DNA from: JAUIAS01 sp030425395
Lineage (GTDB): Bacteria > Pseudomonadota > Alphaproteobacteria > Rhodobacterales > Rhodobacteraceae
Length of the DNA: 64,000 nucleotides
NCBI GenBank assembly: GCA_043553855.1
Contig: CP121336.1
Span: forward strand, 2,666,001-2,730,000
Direction of reading: 5' to 3'
Shown here: one piece after another, positions 1 through 11,423 of the stretch
Layout: each line of letters opens with the position of its first letter
Position numbering within the stretch: the stretch's first letter is position 1
Notes under the pieces: generated by a model
What the model was told of the DNA's origin: nothing
What the model saw: only the letters and a program-made list of their open reading frames with translations
The model's database searches: none
Position numbers and translations under genes: made by a program

Positions 1-495
1 CACTGCAAGGACTGTCAGACAGCCGCGAGGGCGCTGGGCGCGCAGGATCTGCTCGGGCCCGGCGCTGGCACGGATATCTGGCAGACGACTCCGGACAAGC
101 TGTGTATCGTGCAGGGTGGCGAACATCTTCGGGTTCTGCGATTGTCGCCCAAAGGCTTGTCACGCTGGCACGTGGGGTGTTGTGACACGCCGATGATGAA
201 CACGCTGCGCAAGGCGACCCTGCCGTTTGTGGGTGTTGTTCTGGGCGCACCGGACGTCGCGCGGGACAAGATCACCGGCCCGGTGTTCGCCCATGCCTTT
301 ACCGCCTCCGCGCCGCCCGGAACGGGCGGGCCTTTGAAGGACGTGAATTTCGCGCGGACGGGTCTGGGCGTTGTCACCCGGATGATCGGGGCCTATCTGT
401 CGGGCAAATCAGGGGAAAACCCGGTTCTGGGCCTGATGGACGCGCCCGTTCGGGTGCTCAGCCTGGAAGAGCGCAGGGCCGCCACACCTGCTTGA
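1..495 (+). CDS. DUF6151 family protein, 5'-truncated by window edge
   Basis: The reading frame is open from base 1 and ends at a TGA at 493-495, so the N-terminus lies outside the window. The visible 164 residues begin with a Cys-x-x-Cys pair (HCKDC), followed by the pattern GTDIWQTTPDKL, a basic SPKGLSRWHVGCCDTP segment and a PFVG motif. This resembles the DUF6151 family, which is related to the glutathione-dependent formaldehyde-activating (GFA/CENP-V) zinc fold; the cysteines would bind zinc. The substrate is unknown. It may be transcribed ahead of the sarcosine oxidase operon, with 134 bp between them. Family assignment is from memory of conserved motifs; function is not established. Confidence 0.7.
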   Translation, partial: HCKDCQTAARALGAQDLLGPGAGTDIWQTTPDKLCIVQGGEHLRVLRLSPKGLSRWHVGCCDTPMMNTLRKATLPFVGVVLGAPDVARDKITGPVFAHAFTASAPPGTGGPLKDVNFARTGLGVVTRMIGAYLSGKSGENPVLGLMDAPVRVLSLEERRAATPA

Positions 496-629
496 TCAGT
501 GGGCAGCATGTTTTCAAAACGGCGGATTAGGTCGCTGAAAGACATGTGGCTGTCGAAAAGCGGATGCATTTATCGTGCGGCTGTTGCTAGATTTAGCGCA
601 ACAGCGTCCGCGTCCCAAGGGAGATAGAT

Positions 630-1883
630 ATGCGGTTTTCCGGCCTGCGAATCCTCAAGGAAGGTTTGACCGGCAACAAGGGTTGGACGCCGCATTGGCG
701 CGACCCGGACCCGAAGGAAGAATACGACATCGTGATCATCGGTGGCGGCGGGCACGGTCTGGCAACCGCCTATTACCTCGCCCGCGATCACGGCCTGACC
801 AATATCGCGGTGCTTGAGCGCGGCTATATCGGCGGCGGCAATGTGGGGCGCAACACAACGATTGTGCGGGCCAATTACAACATGCCGGGCAATTCCGAAT
901 TCTACAGCCATTCGCTGCGGCTTTGGGAAGGGTTGGAGGACGATCTCAATTACAACGTGATGCATTCGCAGCGCGGTGTGATCAACCTGTTCCATTCCGA
1001 TGGACAGCGCGACTATGCCGCGCGCCGGGCCAATTCGATGATCCAGCAAGGTGATGATGCCATCCTGCTGGATCGCGAAGGGGTGCGCGAAAAGGTGCCC
1101 TATCTTGATTTCGACAATGCCCGGTTCCCGATTTATGGCGGACTTTACCACCCGCGTGGGGGCACGGCGCGCCATGATGCGGTGGCGTGGGGCTTTGCGC
1201 GTGGGGCAGACCAGCGTGGCGTTGACCTCTTGCAGAATTGCGAAGTCACGGGGATCGACATCGAAAACGGTCAGGTGCGCGGCGTCCAGACATCGCGTGG
1301 CGCGATCCGCGCCAAGAAGGTCGGCATTGTCGTGGCGGGCCGGTCGGGCCAGGTGGCGGCCATGGCCGGTATGCGCTTGCCGATCGAAAGCCACATTCTT
1401 CAGGCCTTTGTCACCGAAGGGCTGAAACCCTGCATTGATCAGGTCGTGACTTTCGGGATGGGGCACTTTTATATCAGCCAGTCCGACAAGGGTGGGTTGG
1501 TGTTTGGTGGCGATCTGGATTTCTACGCCTCTTACGCGTCGCGCGGCAATCTGCCGATGGCCGAACATGTGATGGAGGCGGGCATGGCGCTGATGCCCAT
1601 GATCGGCAAGGCGCGCGTGCTGCGCAGTTGGGGCGGGATCATGGATATGTCGCCCGACGGGTCGCCAATCATCGACCGCACGCCCGTGGATGGATTGTTC
1701 CTGAATTGTGGCTGGTGTTACGGCGGGTTCAAGGCAGTGCCCGGGTCGGGCAGCGTGTTCGCGCATCTTATGGCCACGGGGCGATACCATGACGCGGCCA
1801 CGCGGTTCCGGCTTGACCGGTTCCGCGACGGCTATGGTCTGATGGACGAAGAGGGCACCGGCTCCCAGCACAACCTGCACTGA
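630..1883 (+). CDS. soxB: Sarcosine oxidase, beta subunit
   Basis: This is the 417-residue beta subunit of heterotetrameric sarcosine oxidase, a cytoplasmic flavoenzyme that oxidatively demethylates sarcosine to glycine. A dinucleotide-binding segment (DIVIIGGGGHGLA, residues 33-45) binds FAD. The HPRGGTARHDAVAW stretch (about residues 174-187) contains the histidines in the region where the family attaches FMN covalently; I cannot tell from sequence alone which one. Length matches the family. The ATG at 630 follows an AAGGGAG ribosome-binding site. It leads a soxB-D-A-G operon in the usual Rhodobacterales order, with a short repeat between this stop and soxD. Confidence 0.95.
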   Translation: MRFSGLRILKEGLTGNKGWTPHWRDPDPKEEYDIVIIGGGGHGLATAYYLARDHGLTNIAVLERGYIGGGNVGRNTTIVRANYNMPGNSEFYSHSLRLWEGLEDDLNYNVMHSQRGVINLFHSDGQRDYAARRANSMIQQGDDAILLDREGVREKVPYLDFDNARFPIYGGLYHPRGGTARHDAVAWGFARGADQRGVDLLQNCEVTGIDIENGQVRGVQTSRGAIRAKKVGIVVAGRSGQVAAMAGMRLPIESHILQAFVTEGLKPCIDQVVTFGMGHFYISQSDKGGLVFGGDLDFYASYASRGNLPMAEHVMEAGMALMPMIGKARVLRSWGGIMDMSPDGSPIIDRTPVDGLFLNCGWCYGGFKAVPGSGSVFAHLMATGRYHDAATRFRLDRFRDGYGLMDEEGTGSQHNLH

Positions 1884-1901
1884 GTGGCAGACGCCGGGCC
1901 G

Positions 1902-1931
1902 GGGTATTTGGAACGAGAAAGAAGCAGCAGG
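1902..1931 (+). repeat. Dispersed TATTT/AGAA repeat core, copy 1
   Basis: A 30-bp block between soxB and soxD is identical to 22309-22338. It contains GGGTATTTGGAACGAGAAAG and continues to GCAGCAGG. It looks like the 3' core of the larger GC-rich element seen at 10381, 25661, 47421, 51540 and 52743, where a C-rich palindrome precedes TATTT and an AGAA motif. Here most of the palindromic part is missing. Confidence 0.6.
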
Positions 1932-1941
1932 GGCATCAGGA

Positions 1942-2211
1942 ATGCGGATCACCTGTCCGATATGCGGGGCGCGCGACCGGCGCGAGTTTTATTATCAGGG
2001 TGCGGCGCTGACCCGGCCCGGCCCCGATGACGGGGCGCAGGCGTGGGACGATTACGTGCATCTGCGTGACAACCCCGCAGGCATCACGCGCGAGCTGTGG
2101 CAGCACGAAGCGGGGTGCGCGGCGTGGATCGTGGTGACCCGCGATACGGTAACCCATGCGGTGCATGGCGCGGAACTGGCGACGGATCTGGCCGGGGAGG
2201 CACAGTCATGA
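1942..2211 (+). CDS. soxD: Sarcosine oxidase, delta subunit
   Basis: An 89-residue zinc-binding delta subunit of heterotetrameric sarcosine oxidase. It opens with MRITCPICGARD (Cys5 and Cys8) and carries a later His and Cys in WQHEAGCAAW, matching the family's zinc site. Length is typical. The stop codon overlaps the soxA start as ATGA, so translation is probably coupled. It supports complex assembly and has no known catalytic role of its own. Confidence 0.93.
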   Translation: MRITCPICGARDRREFYYQGAALTRPGPDDGAQAWDDYVHLRDNPAGITRELWQHEAGCAAWIVVTRDTVTHAVHGAELATDLAGEAQS

Positions 2212-5144
2212 GGATCGCGGGCAAGGGCATTGTCGATCGGAGTGCGCCGGTCAGTTTCCGTTTTGACGGGGTGACCCATCAGGGGTTTTCCGGCGATACG
2301 CTGGCCTCGGCCTTGTTGGCGGATGGCGTGCGGGTCGTGGCCCGGTCGTTCAAATATCACCGTCCGCGCGGTGTATTGACCGCGGGCAGCGAAGAACCAA
2401 ACGCGCTGGTGACCATCGGGCGCGGGGCCGAGGCGGACCCGAACGTGCGCGCCACGGTGCAGGAAGTCTTTGGCGGGCTGGATGCGGTGAGCCAGAACCG
2501 GTGGCCGTCGCTTGGTCTGGATCTGATGGCGATCAACGATCTGGCCGCGCCGTTTCTTGGGGCGGGGTTTTATTACAAGACTTTCATGTGGCCGCGGGCC
2601 TTCTGGGAAAAGCTTTATGAGCCCGTGATCCGGCGGGCGGCCGGGCTTGGCCGGCTATCGGGGCAAGCGGATCCGGATATATATGAACGGGCGTGGGCGT
2701 TTTGCGACCTTCTGGTGATCGGATCCGGGCCCGCGGGCCTGATGGCGGCGCTGGTGGCCGGACGGGCCGGGGCGGATGTGATCCTTGCGGAAGAAGATTT
2801 CGCCATGGGCGGTCGGTTGCTTGCCGAAACCGGAGAAATCGAGGGCATGCCGGGCGCGGACTGGGCGGCTTCGGTTCTGGCAGAGCTGGCCGAGATGGAC
2901 AATGTCCGCCTGATGCCGCGCACCACGGTGACAGGGGCCTATGATGGCGGCACCTACGGAGCGTTGGAACGGGTTGGCCATCACGCGCCGCGCAAGGGCG
3001 ATGGAGCGCCGCGTGAAACCTTCTGGCGCATTGTGGCAGGGCGCACCGTGCTGGCGGCGGGCGCGTTGGAACGGCCCGTGGCCTTTGCCAACAACGACAG
3101 GCCCGGAATCATGACGGCCAGCGCCGTGCGTGCCTATCTCAATCGGTGGGGCGTTTCCGCGGGCAAATCCGTGACCGTCTTTGCCAACAACGACGATGCC
3201 CACCGCACCGCGCATGATATGGTCGCGGCGGGTGTGCACGTGGCCGCCGTGATCGACAGCCGCGCCGACGCGCCGGACAGTTCCGATTTCCGCGTGTTTC
3301 GCGGCGCGGTGGTGTGTGACGCAGGCGGACGTGGCGGGCTGAGCGATATCACCGTGCGCCACGCCAGCGGCACAGAGGAAAAGATTGCCACTGATTGCCT
3401 TGCCATGTCGGGGGGATGGAACCCGACGGTGCATATGACCTGCCACATGAACGGACGGCCTGAGTGGCGCGCCGATATCGCGGCGTTTGTGCCGCGCGAC
3501 GGGATGGTTCCGGGGCTGCGGGCCGCGGGTGCGTGCAACGGCGCGTTTTCCACCGATGCCTGCCTGCGTGAAGGGGCCGCCGCGGCACGTGCCGCATTGG
3601 AGGACATGGGCCGCAGCGCGCCAGAGGTCGATATTCCGGCGGCAGATGACGCCGCCTATTCGATTTCGCCACTATGGGCGGTGCCAGGCAAAGGGCGGGC
3701 CTGGCTGGATTTCCAGAACGACGTCACGGTCAAGGACGTCAAACAGGCGGCGACCGAGAATTTCCGCTCGGTCGAGCATATGAAGCGCTATACAACGCAG
3801 GGGATGGCCACCGATCAGGGCAAGAATTCCAACGTGGGCGCGCTGGCGGTTCTGGCCGATGCCACCGGGCGGGGTATCCCCGAGACCGGCACAACCACGT
3901 TCCGCCCGCCGTTTACCCCGGTGCCGATCGCGGCGATGGGGTCCGGGGCGCAGGGGCACGGGTTCGCGCCGCAGCGGTTTACCACGTCGCACACCGCCAG
4001 CATCGAACGCGGTGCGCCGATGATCGAGGCCGGGCTTTGGTATCGGCCCAGTTATTTTGCCAAACCGGGGGAAACCACCTGGCGGCAATCGTGCGACCGA
4101 GAGGTTGCGATGGTGCGGGAAAAGGTGGGTGTGTGCGATGTGTCCACGCTGGGCAAGATCGACATTCAGGGCCCGGATGCCGCGCGGCTGCTGGATTTCG
4201 TCTATTGCAATACCTTCGGCACGCTCAAAGTCGGGCGGGTGCGCTATGGGTTGATGCTGCGCGAAGACGGGCATGTCATGGATGATGGCACGACTGCGCG
4301 GCTGGGGCAGGATCACTTTGTGATGACCACCACCACAGCCGCCGCCGGTCAGGTGATGCGGCATCTGGAGTTCGTGACACAGGTTTTGCACCCCGAATGG
4401 GACGTGTTGTTGATTTCTGCCACAGAACAATGGGCACAATTCGCGGTGGCCGGGCCGAAATCGCGCGATTTGCTGAATGGCGTTCTGGATGCGCCGATTG
4501 ATGGCGAGACATGGCCGTTCATGTCATGCGGCCCGGTTGGCATTCTGGGTGCGCAAGGGCGATTGTTCCGCATCTCGTTTTCGGGAGAACACGCCTATGA
4601 AATCGCGGTGCCCGCGCGCTTTGGCGATAGCCTGTTCCGGCTTCTGGTCGCGCGCGCCGAGGAAATGGGCGGTGGTCCCTACGGGATGGAGGCGCTCAAC
4701 GTTCTGCGCATTGAAAAGGGGATGATTACCCATGCCGAGATCCACGGCCGCACCACGGCCTTTGATATCGGTATGCAGCGGATGGTCAGCCAAAAGAAGG
4801 ACTGCATCGGCAAGGTCATGTCCGAACGCCCGGGACTGATGGATGCCAACCGCGATCGGCTGGTGGGGCTCAGGCCGGTAGGGGCTGTGCAAAAGCTGAC
4901 CGCCGGCGCGCATCTCTATGACGAAGGCGCAGCCCCCGTCCGCGTCAACGATCAGGGATATATCACCTCGGTCGCGTTCTCGCCCACGCTGGGGACGATG
5001 CTGGCTCTGGGCTTCCTCAAACGGGGGCCGGATCGGATTGGCGAACGGGTCAAGGTCGTCGATGCCGTGCGCGGGTTGGAAACGCTCTGCGAGGTTGTCG
5101 ATCCGGTGTTCTTCGATCCTGAAGGAGGGCGCGTACGTGCTTGA
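2208..5144 (+). CDS. soxA: Sarcosine oxidase, alpha subunit
   Basis: A 978-residue alpha subunit. The first ~150 residues form the small N-terminal domain typical of this subunit. An NAD-binding Rossmann motif (DLLVIGSGPAG) starts near residue 166, and from about residue 600 the C-terminus resembles the GcvT/aminomethyltransferase fold that binds tetrahydrofolate and captures the formaldehyde released from sarcosine as 5,10-methylene-THF. The open frame extends upstream, but the ATG at 2208 is chosen because it overlaps the soxD stop (ATGA), follows a GGGGAGG ribosome-binding site, and gives the family's usual N-terminus (MRIAGKG). Confidence 0.95.
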   Translation: MRIAGKGIVDRSAPVSFRFDGVTHQGFSGDTLASALLADGVRVVARSFKYHRPRGVLTAGSEEPNALVTIGRGAEADPNVRATVQEVFGGLDAVSQNRWPSLGLDLMAINDLAAPFLGAGFYYKTFMWPRAFWEKLYEPVIRRAAGLGRLSGQADPDIYERAWAFCDLLVIGSGPAGLMAALVAGRAGADVILAEEDFAMGGRLLAETGEIEGMPGADWAASVLAELAEMDNVRLMPRTTVTGAYDGGTYGALERVGHHAPRKGDGAPRETFWRIVAGRTVLAAGALERPVAFANNDRPGIMTASAVRAYLNRWGVSAGKSVTVFANNDDAHRTAHDMVAAGVHVAAVIDSRADAPDSSDFRVFRGAVVCDAGGRGGLSDITVRHASGTEEKIATDCLAMSGGWNPTVHMTCHMNGRPEWRADIAAFVPRDGMVPGLRAAGACNGAFSTDACLREGAAAARAALEDMGRSAPEVDIPAADDAAYSISPLWAVPGKGRAWLDFQNDVTVKDVKQAATENFRSVEHMKRYTTQGMATDQGKNSNVGALAVLADATGRGIPETGTTTFRPPFTPVPIAAMGSGAQGHGFAPQRFTTSHTASIERGAPMIEAGLWYRPSYFAKPGETTWRQSCDREVAMVREKVGVCDVSTLGKIDIQGPDAARLLDFVYCNTFGTLKVGRVRYGLMLREDGHVMDDGTTARLGQDHFVMTTTTAAAGQVMRHLEFVTQVLHPEWDVLLISATEQWAQFAVAGPKSRDLLNGVLDAPIDGETWPFMSCGPVGILGAQGRLFRISFSGEHAYEIAVPARFGDSLFRLLVARAEEMGGGPYGMEALNVLRIEKGMITHAEIHGRTTAFDIGMQRMVSQKKDCIGKVMSERPGLMDANRDRLVGLRPVGAVQKLTAGAHLYDEGAAPVRVNDQGYITSVAFSPTLGTMLALGFLKRGPDRIGERVKVVDAVRGLETLCEVVDPVFFDPEGGRVRA

Positions 5145-5682
5145 ACTCACTGCAAAAAGCCCATGTTCGGGCCTGCTTCCCATGACAATCGGTCCCTTCA
5201 CCCTGACCGAGATGACGCCGCTTGCCATGACATCCATTGCCCCGCGCAAAGGGCAGGAATCCGCCCTGTCCGATGCCTTGAAGGCTGCGCACGGGATGGC
5301 GTTTCCCGCGCCGGGACGGGCAACCGGCAAGGCCGAGGCGCGGGCGGTCTGGTTCGGGCGTGGCGTTGCCCTGCTGATCGGGCCGACGGCGGATACGGCG
5401 CTGGCCGAACACGCCGCGCTCACCGACCAATCGGATGCCTGGGCTGTGGTTCGGCTCGAAGGGCAAGGGGCCGAAGATGTGCTCGCGCGCCTTGTTCCGG
5501 TCGATCTGCGCGCCGCTGTGTTCAAGCGCGGTCATACCGCGCGCACCCAGTTGATGCACATGTCGGCTTCGGTGACACGGGTTGGGGACCGGGCGTTTCA
5601 GATCATGGTATTCCGTTCCATGGCGGCGACGCTGGTTCATGATCTGGAAACCGCAATGCGCAGTATCGCTGCGCGAAGCTGA
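5137..5682 (+). CDS. soxG: Sarcosine oxidase, gamma subunit
   Basis: A 181-residue gamma subunit and last gene of the operon. The GTG at 5137 is preceded by GAAGGAGGG and overlaps the end of soxA by 8 bp in another frame, so coupled translation is likely. The pattern QSDAWAVVRLEG...DVLARLVPVDLR with HTARTQLMHM fits SoxG, a small GcvT-like structural subunit. Starting at a later ATG would remove the family's N-terminal segment. Confidence 0.9.
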   Translation: MLELTAKSPCSGLLPMTIGPFTLTEMTPLAMTSIAPRKGQESALSDALKAAHGMAFPAPGRATGKAEARAVWFGRGVALLIGPTADTALAEHAALTDQSDAWAVVRLEGQGAEDVLARLVPVDLRAAVFKRGHTARTQLMHMSASVTRVGDRAFQIMVFRSMAATLVHDLETAMRSIAARS

Positions 5683-5856
5683 CGCGCGCGCCGGGTCTTC
5701 TGGCTCTGGAACTATGTTCGGCGGAGGCACCCCGGCACCTGACAGGCGGCCCAACGCCCGCGATATCCCGTGCGGCGGATGGGCTGCCCGTTTTCCCCCG
5801 CGCCGGTCCGGTGTAGGGTGCGCGGCGAATCCACCAAGTCGAAAAGAGGTGTTCCT

Positions 5857-6168
5857 ATGATCCGATTTATCGCGTTGCTTGTCGCTGGTCTTTTGGCCTT
5901 GCCGGTGGATGCGGTTGCCCAGAACGACAAGGCCCAGAGTTGCGAATACCAGTCACAGGTTGTTGCGGCGATTCAGGCCGCCCGGTTGGACCGGGTTCGG
6001 GAGCGTGATGTGGCGCAGGCCATCGCCGATTCTGATCCGGACTGGCCTGAAAGCTATAACAACGCGATTCCGCTGATCGCGCCGTGGATCTATGAGCAAC
6101 CCATGAAGATCATCCGCAAGGAAGATCTGGCTGCCGCGTGGCTGGAGCAATGTCTGCAACAAGGCTGA
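5857..6168 (+). CDS. Small secreted protein of unknown function
   Basis: A 103-residue protein whose first ~22 residues (MIRFIALLVAGLLALPVDAVAQ) form a clear signal peptide ending in AxA-like residues. The mature part has two cysteines (near residues 29 and 99), a charged helix and an LAAAWLEQCLQQG end. The ATG at 5857 has AAGAGG upstream. I recognise no family. It stands between the sox operon and dnaG, and its GC content is like its neighbours. Confidence 0.7.
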   Translation: MIRFIALLVAGLLALPVDAVAQNDKAQSCEYQSQVVAAIQAARLDRVRERDVAQAIADSDPDWPESYNNAIPLIAPWIYEQPMKIIRKEDLAAAWLEQCLQQG

Positions 6169-6255
6169 CGCGTGGTTCCCGGATAACCCTTGCCCCGACG
6201 CATGATGCCAACGCGCGGGGTGGACTCTGACACCTGCCGTGACACATAGTATTGC

Positions 6256-8202
6256 ATGAGCCTTCCACCCGGATTTCTTGATGAATTGCGCACCCGTCTG
6301 AGCCTGACCCAGGTGGTCGGGCGCAAAGTGCTGTGGGATATGCGCAAGTCCAATCAAGCCAAAGGTGATATGTGGGCACCGTGCCCCTTTCATCAGGAAA
6401 AAAGCGCGTCTTTTCATGTAGATGACCGAAAGGGCTTCTATTACTGCTTTGGCTGTCATGCCAAGGGCGACGCAATTTCCTTTGTCCGCGAGACCGAGAA
6501 TGTCGGCTTCATGGAAGCGGTGGAAATCCTTGCCCGCGAGGCCGGTCTGCCAATGCCCGCGCGCGATCCACAGGCCCAGCAAAAGGCCGACCGACGCACC
6601 CAACTGGCCGAGGTGATGGAAGATGCCGTGCGCTTTTTCCGGATGCAGATGTCCAGCGGGGCGGGCGGGGCTGCGCGCGATTATCTGGCCGGACGCGGGC
6701 TTGATCAGGGGGCGCTGGATCGCTGGGAAATCGGGTTTGCCCGCGACGAATGGCAGGGGCTTTGGGATCATCTGCGCGGCAAGGGCGTGGACGAGGATTT
6801 GATACTGGGTGCGGGGCTGGGCAAGCCATCGTCGCGTGGCGGTAAGCCTTATGACACGTTCCGCAACCGGATCATGTTCCCGATCCGTGACGCACGCGGG
6901 CGCTGCATCGCGTTTGGTGGTCGGGCGATGGATCCGAACGACAATGCCAAGTATCTCAATTCGCCCGAGACCGAGTTATTCGACAAGGGGCGCAGCCTGT
7001 TCAACCATGGGCCTGCGCGCACTGCGGCGGGCAAGGGGCAGCCATTGATCGTGGCCGAAGGCTATATGGATGTGATCGCCCTGTCCGAAGCCGGGTTCGA
7101 GGCTGCGGTGGCCCCGCTGGGCACGGCGGTCACCGAACATCAGCTTCAGATGCTGTGGCGCATTTCGCCCGAGCCTGTGGTGGCGCTTGACGGGGACAAG
7201 GCCGGGGTGAACGCCGCCTTGCGCCTGATTGATTTGTCACTGCCTTTGCTTGAGGCGGGGCATTCGCTGCGCTTTGCCTTGATGCCCGAGGGTAAGGATC
7301 CCGATGATTTGCTGCGCGCCGAAGGCCCCGCGGCGGTCCAACGGGTTCTGGATGCGGCGCAGCCGATGGTGCGGCTGCTGTGGCAGCGCGAAGTCGAGGG
7401 CCGCAACTTTGACAGCCCCGAGCGCAAGGCCACGCTCGATAAGGCGTTGCGCGAAAAGATCATGCTGATCCGCGATCCGTCGATTCGCAGCCATTATGGC
7501 ACCGAGATCAACAACCTGCGCCGGACGCTGTTCGCGCCCACGCGCAGTGGCGACCGCCGCCCCTGGCAGGCGCGCGGTGCCCGGACACCGTCCGCGCCGA
7601 CACCGAGCGCGCGCGCGTCGATGTTGGCGGCGCTGGGCGACGGGGCCCAAGAGCAGATGCGTGAAGGGGTCATTCTGGCCGCCCTGATCTGCGCCCCGCA
7701 CCTTGTCCCTGAATTCGAGGCCGGTCTGGAGGCGCTGCGTTGCACCGATCACGATCACGCCGCGATGCGAGACATCCTGTTGACCGTGCCCGCGCAGACA
7801 CATGATGAAATGCGTGCCGAAATCGCGGCGCAACTTGGGCCGACACCCCTTGAAAAACTGTTTGCCCTACGCCATGTCGCCATCACGCCCTGCATACGCA
7901 AACCCGGCGATGATGACCTTGCGCAGATGACAATCGCCGAGGAGCTCGCAAAACTGAAGGCGTTTCGCGGGCTGGAAGTGGAAGTGGAAGAGGCTGTCGA
8001 AGACCTCTCGGATGTGGCCGACGAAGCGTTGACGTGGCGTCTCGGGCAGGCGGCAGAGGCACGCAACCGTGCGCTGCGCAGTCAGCAGGAAGATCGCGCT
8101 GAATACGATGTGGGAGAGAACGGTGCACGGATCAATCGGGATGAACGCAGTGCCTTTGATGCCCTTCTGGACAAAATCACCTATTCAAAACCGGGACGTT
8201 GA
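6256..8202 (+). CDS. dnaG: DNA primase
   Basis: A 648-residue DnaG that makes RNA primers for lagging-strand replication. The N-terminal CHC2 zinc finger is visible as Cys43-x2-His46-x17-Cys64-x2-Cys67. The central TOPRIM catalytic core has the acidic motifs VAEGYMDV and LDGDKAG. The C-terminal region is the helicase-interacting domain. It precedes rpoD, reproducing part of the common primase-sigma70 gene pair. Length is normal for the family. Confidence 0.97.
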   Translation: MSLPPGFLDELRTRLSLTQVVGRKVLWDMRKSNQAKGDMWAPCPFHQEKSASFHVDDRKGFYYCFGCHAKGDAISFVRETENVGFMEAVEILAREAGLPMPARDPQAQQKADRRTQLAEVMEDAVRFFRMQMSSGAGGAARDYLAGRGLDQGALDRWEIGFARDEWQGLWDHLRGKGVDEDLILGAGLGKPSSRGGKPYDTFRNRIMFPIRDARGRCIAFGGRAMDPNDNAKYLNSPETELFDKGRSLFNHGPARTAAGKGQPLIVAEGYMDVIALSEAGFEAAVAPLGTAVTEHQLQMLWRISPEPVVALDGDKAGVNAALRLIDLSLPLLEAGHSLRFALMPEGKDPDDLLRAEGPAAVQRVLDAAQPMVRLLWQREVEGRNFDSPERKATLDKALREKIMLIRDPSIRSHYGTEINNLRRTLFAPTRSGDRRPWQARGARTPSAPTPSARASMLAALGDGAQEQMREGVILAALICAPHLVPEFEAGLEALRCTDHDHAAMRDILLTVPAQTHDEMRAEIAAQLGPTPLEKLFALRHVAITPCIRKPGDDDLAQMTIAEELAKLKAFRGLEVEVEEAVEDLSDVADEALTWRLGQAAEARNRALRSQQEDRAEYDVGENGARINRDERSAFDALLDKITYSKPGR

Positions 8203-8315
8203 GGCGTTTTGGTAAAGAATCGCTAAAGAAAACCCGTTACATGGGGTGACGAATCGGATTCGCACCGTAATGATTCGCGCTATCCGAATCGCCAGACACC
8301 TCTCAGGAGCACCGA

Positions 8316-10307
<1,992 letters not shown>

Positions 10308-10328
10308 TCCTGCGCGAAATGCGCGTGT

Positions 10329-10365
10329 AAAAACCGGCTGCCTGAAACGGGCGGCCGGTTTTTTT
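10329..10365 (+). terminator. Intrinsic terminator of rpoD
   Basis: AAAAACCGGC at 10329-10338 pairs with GCCGGTTTTT at 10354-10363. The stem extends inward through a T-G wobble and three GC pairs, with a short loop, followed by a run of T. It lies 22 bp after the rpoD stop. Confidence 0.9.
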
Positions 10366-10380
10366 GTGTGGATGTGCGAT

Positions 10381-10439
10381 GGGGGCGCTGCCCCCGGTCC
10401 TTCGGACCTCCCCCGGAGTATTTCGGGCCAGAAGAAGGG
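10381..10439 (+). repeat. Dispersed GC-rich palindromic repeat, full copy
   Basis: GGGGGCGCTGCCCCC forms a first hairpin and GGTCCTTCGGACC a second; then CCCCCGGAGTATTTCGGGCC and AGAAGAAGG complete the element. The same architecture recurs in several intergenic gaps of this window in both orientations. It sits between the rpoD terminator and a small secreted-protein gene. This type of REP-like element is common in Rhodobacterales genomes; its role is unknown. Confidence 0.7.
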
Positions 10440-10528
10440 TGCCGGTCTCGCGGTGCGTCACGGTTCGGTGAACATATCTTGGAGTGGGACGCAATGTCTG
10501 GCACGATATGCGGGAGAAGGAGAGGATC

Positions 10529-10939
10529 ATGGTAAAGGCAGGAGCGTGGGTTTTGGCCATTGCGTTCGGGATCGCGGCATCTCAGGTGCAGGCGTTTCGG
10601 GCGATCAATTCCCATGAGGTTTTTGCGGTGGACGAAGACAGCTTTGAGGTCATCCGCAGCGCGCATTCCGGTCCGGCACCTGTGTGGTGTGCCGCTGGAG
10701 ACTATGCGCAGAGTGTGCGGGGGATGCGCTCCAACGCGCGCATCTTTATTGAACGCGGCCCCGGGCCGAGCGTGACCCGACCGGGGCGCATTTCCTTTGT
10801 GTTTACCAGCGCTGTCCCCACCGGGTTCGATCCGGAGGAACCGCGTCCCTTGAGCCTTGATCTGGGACGGATCGGGGACAGCCTGAGCGTGGTTTCCGCC
10901 TATATGTATTGCATAGATGACTGGGTCCGTGATCCTTGA
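10529..10939 (+). CDS. Secreted protein of unknown function
   Basis: A 136-residue protein with a signal peptide (MVKAGAWVLAIAFGIAASQVQA). The mature part begins FRAINSHEVFAVDEDSFEV, with cysteines in VWCAAGDYA and YMYCIDDWV that could form a disulfide. The ATG at 10529 is chosen over the upstream ATG at 10484 because GGAGAGGATC gives a ribosome-binding site and the signal peptide then begins at residue 1. No family recognised. The next gene starts 15 bp after its stop, so the two are probably co-transcribed. Confidence 0.75.
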   Translation: MVKAGAWVLAIAFGIAASQVQAFRAINSHEVFAVDEDSFEVIRSAHSGPAPVWCAAGDYAQSVRGMRSNARIFIERGPGPSVTRPGRISFVFTSAVPTGFDPEEPRPLSLDLGRIGDSLSVVSAYMYCIDDWVRDP

Positions 10940-10954
10940 GCCAGCATTGACGCG

Positions 10955-11365
10955 ATGATAACCGAATTCGTGATCCGCAGCTCTGGTCCGGGATTGTATG
11001 AGTTTACACCCCGCGTGGCGGATTGGCTGGCCGGGCAGGGCGATGGTCTGCTGACGCTCATGGTGCGGCACACATCGGCGAGCCTGCTTGTTCAGGAAAA
11101 CGCCGATGCCGAGGTGCAAACCGATCTGCGCGCCTTTTTCGAGCGATTGGTGCCCCCGTCGGATCATCCGTCCATGGGTTACCTGCGCCACACCTACGAA
11201 GGCCCTGACGATATGCCCGGCCATATCAAGGCGGCGCTGTTGCCAGTGAGCATGTCGATCCCTGTGCAGCGCGGAAAAATGATGCTGGGCACGTGGCAGG
11301 GCATTTACCTTTTTGAACATCGGACGGCCCCTCATGACCGCCGCATCGCGGCGCATTTTGGGTAA
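10955..11365 (+). CDS. YjbQ/UPF0047 family protein
   Basis: A 136-residue single-domain protein. LLTLMVRHTSASLLVQENAD and HTYEGPDDMPGHIKAALLP with a C-terminal GTWQGIYLFEHR are hallmark motifs of the YjbQ/UPF0047 family, annotated as secondary thiamine-phosphate synthase enzymes. Conserved His residues are present. The physiological role is not certain for this family. It is short-spaced after the secreted protein and ends before the nrdR promoter region. Confidence 0.88.
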   Translation: MITEFVIRSSGPGLYEFTPRVADWLAGQGDGLLTLMVRHTSASLLVQENADAEVQTDLRAFFERLVPPSDHPSMGYLRHTYEGPDDMPGHIKAALLPVSMSIPVQRGKMMLGTWQGIYLFEHRTAPHDRRIAAHFG

Positions 11366-11378
11366 CCCATTATGTTGG

Positions 11379-11399
11379 GGGTAGATTTCCCCTCTACCC
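11379..11399. other. Stem-loop upstream of nrdR
   Basis: GGGTAGA (11379-11385) and TCTACCC (11393-11399) form a 7-bp stem with a TTTCCCC loop, 14 bp after the yjbQ-like stop. A short run of A follows. It may be a weak terminator or an operator; no long T tract is present. Confidence 0.4.
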
Positions 11400-11423
11400 A
11401 AAACTTGGCCAAGCACGTATAGT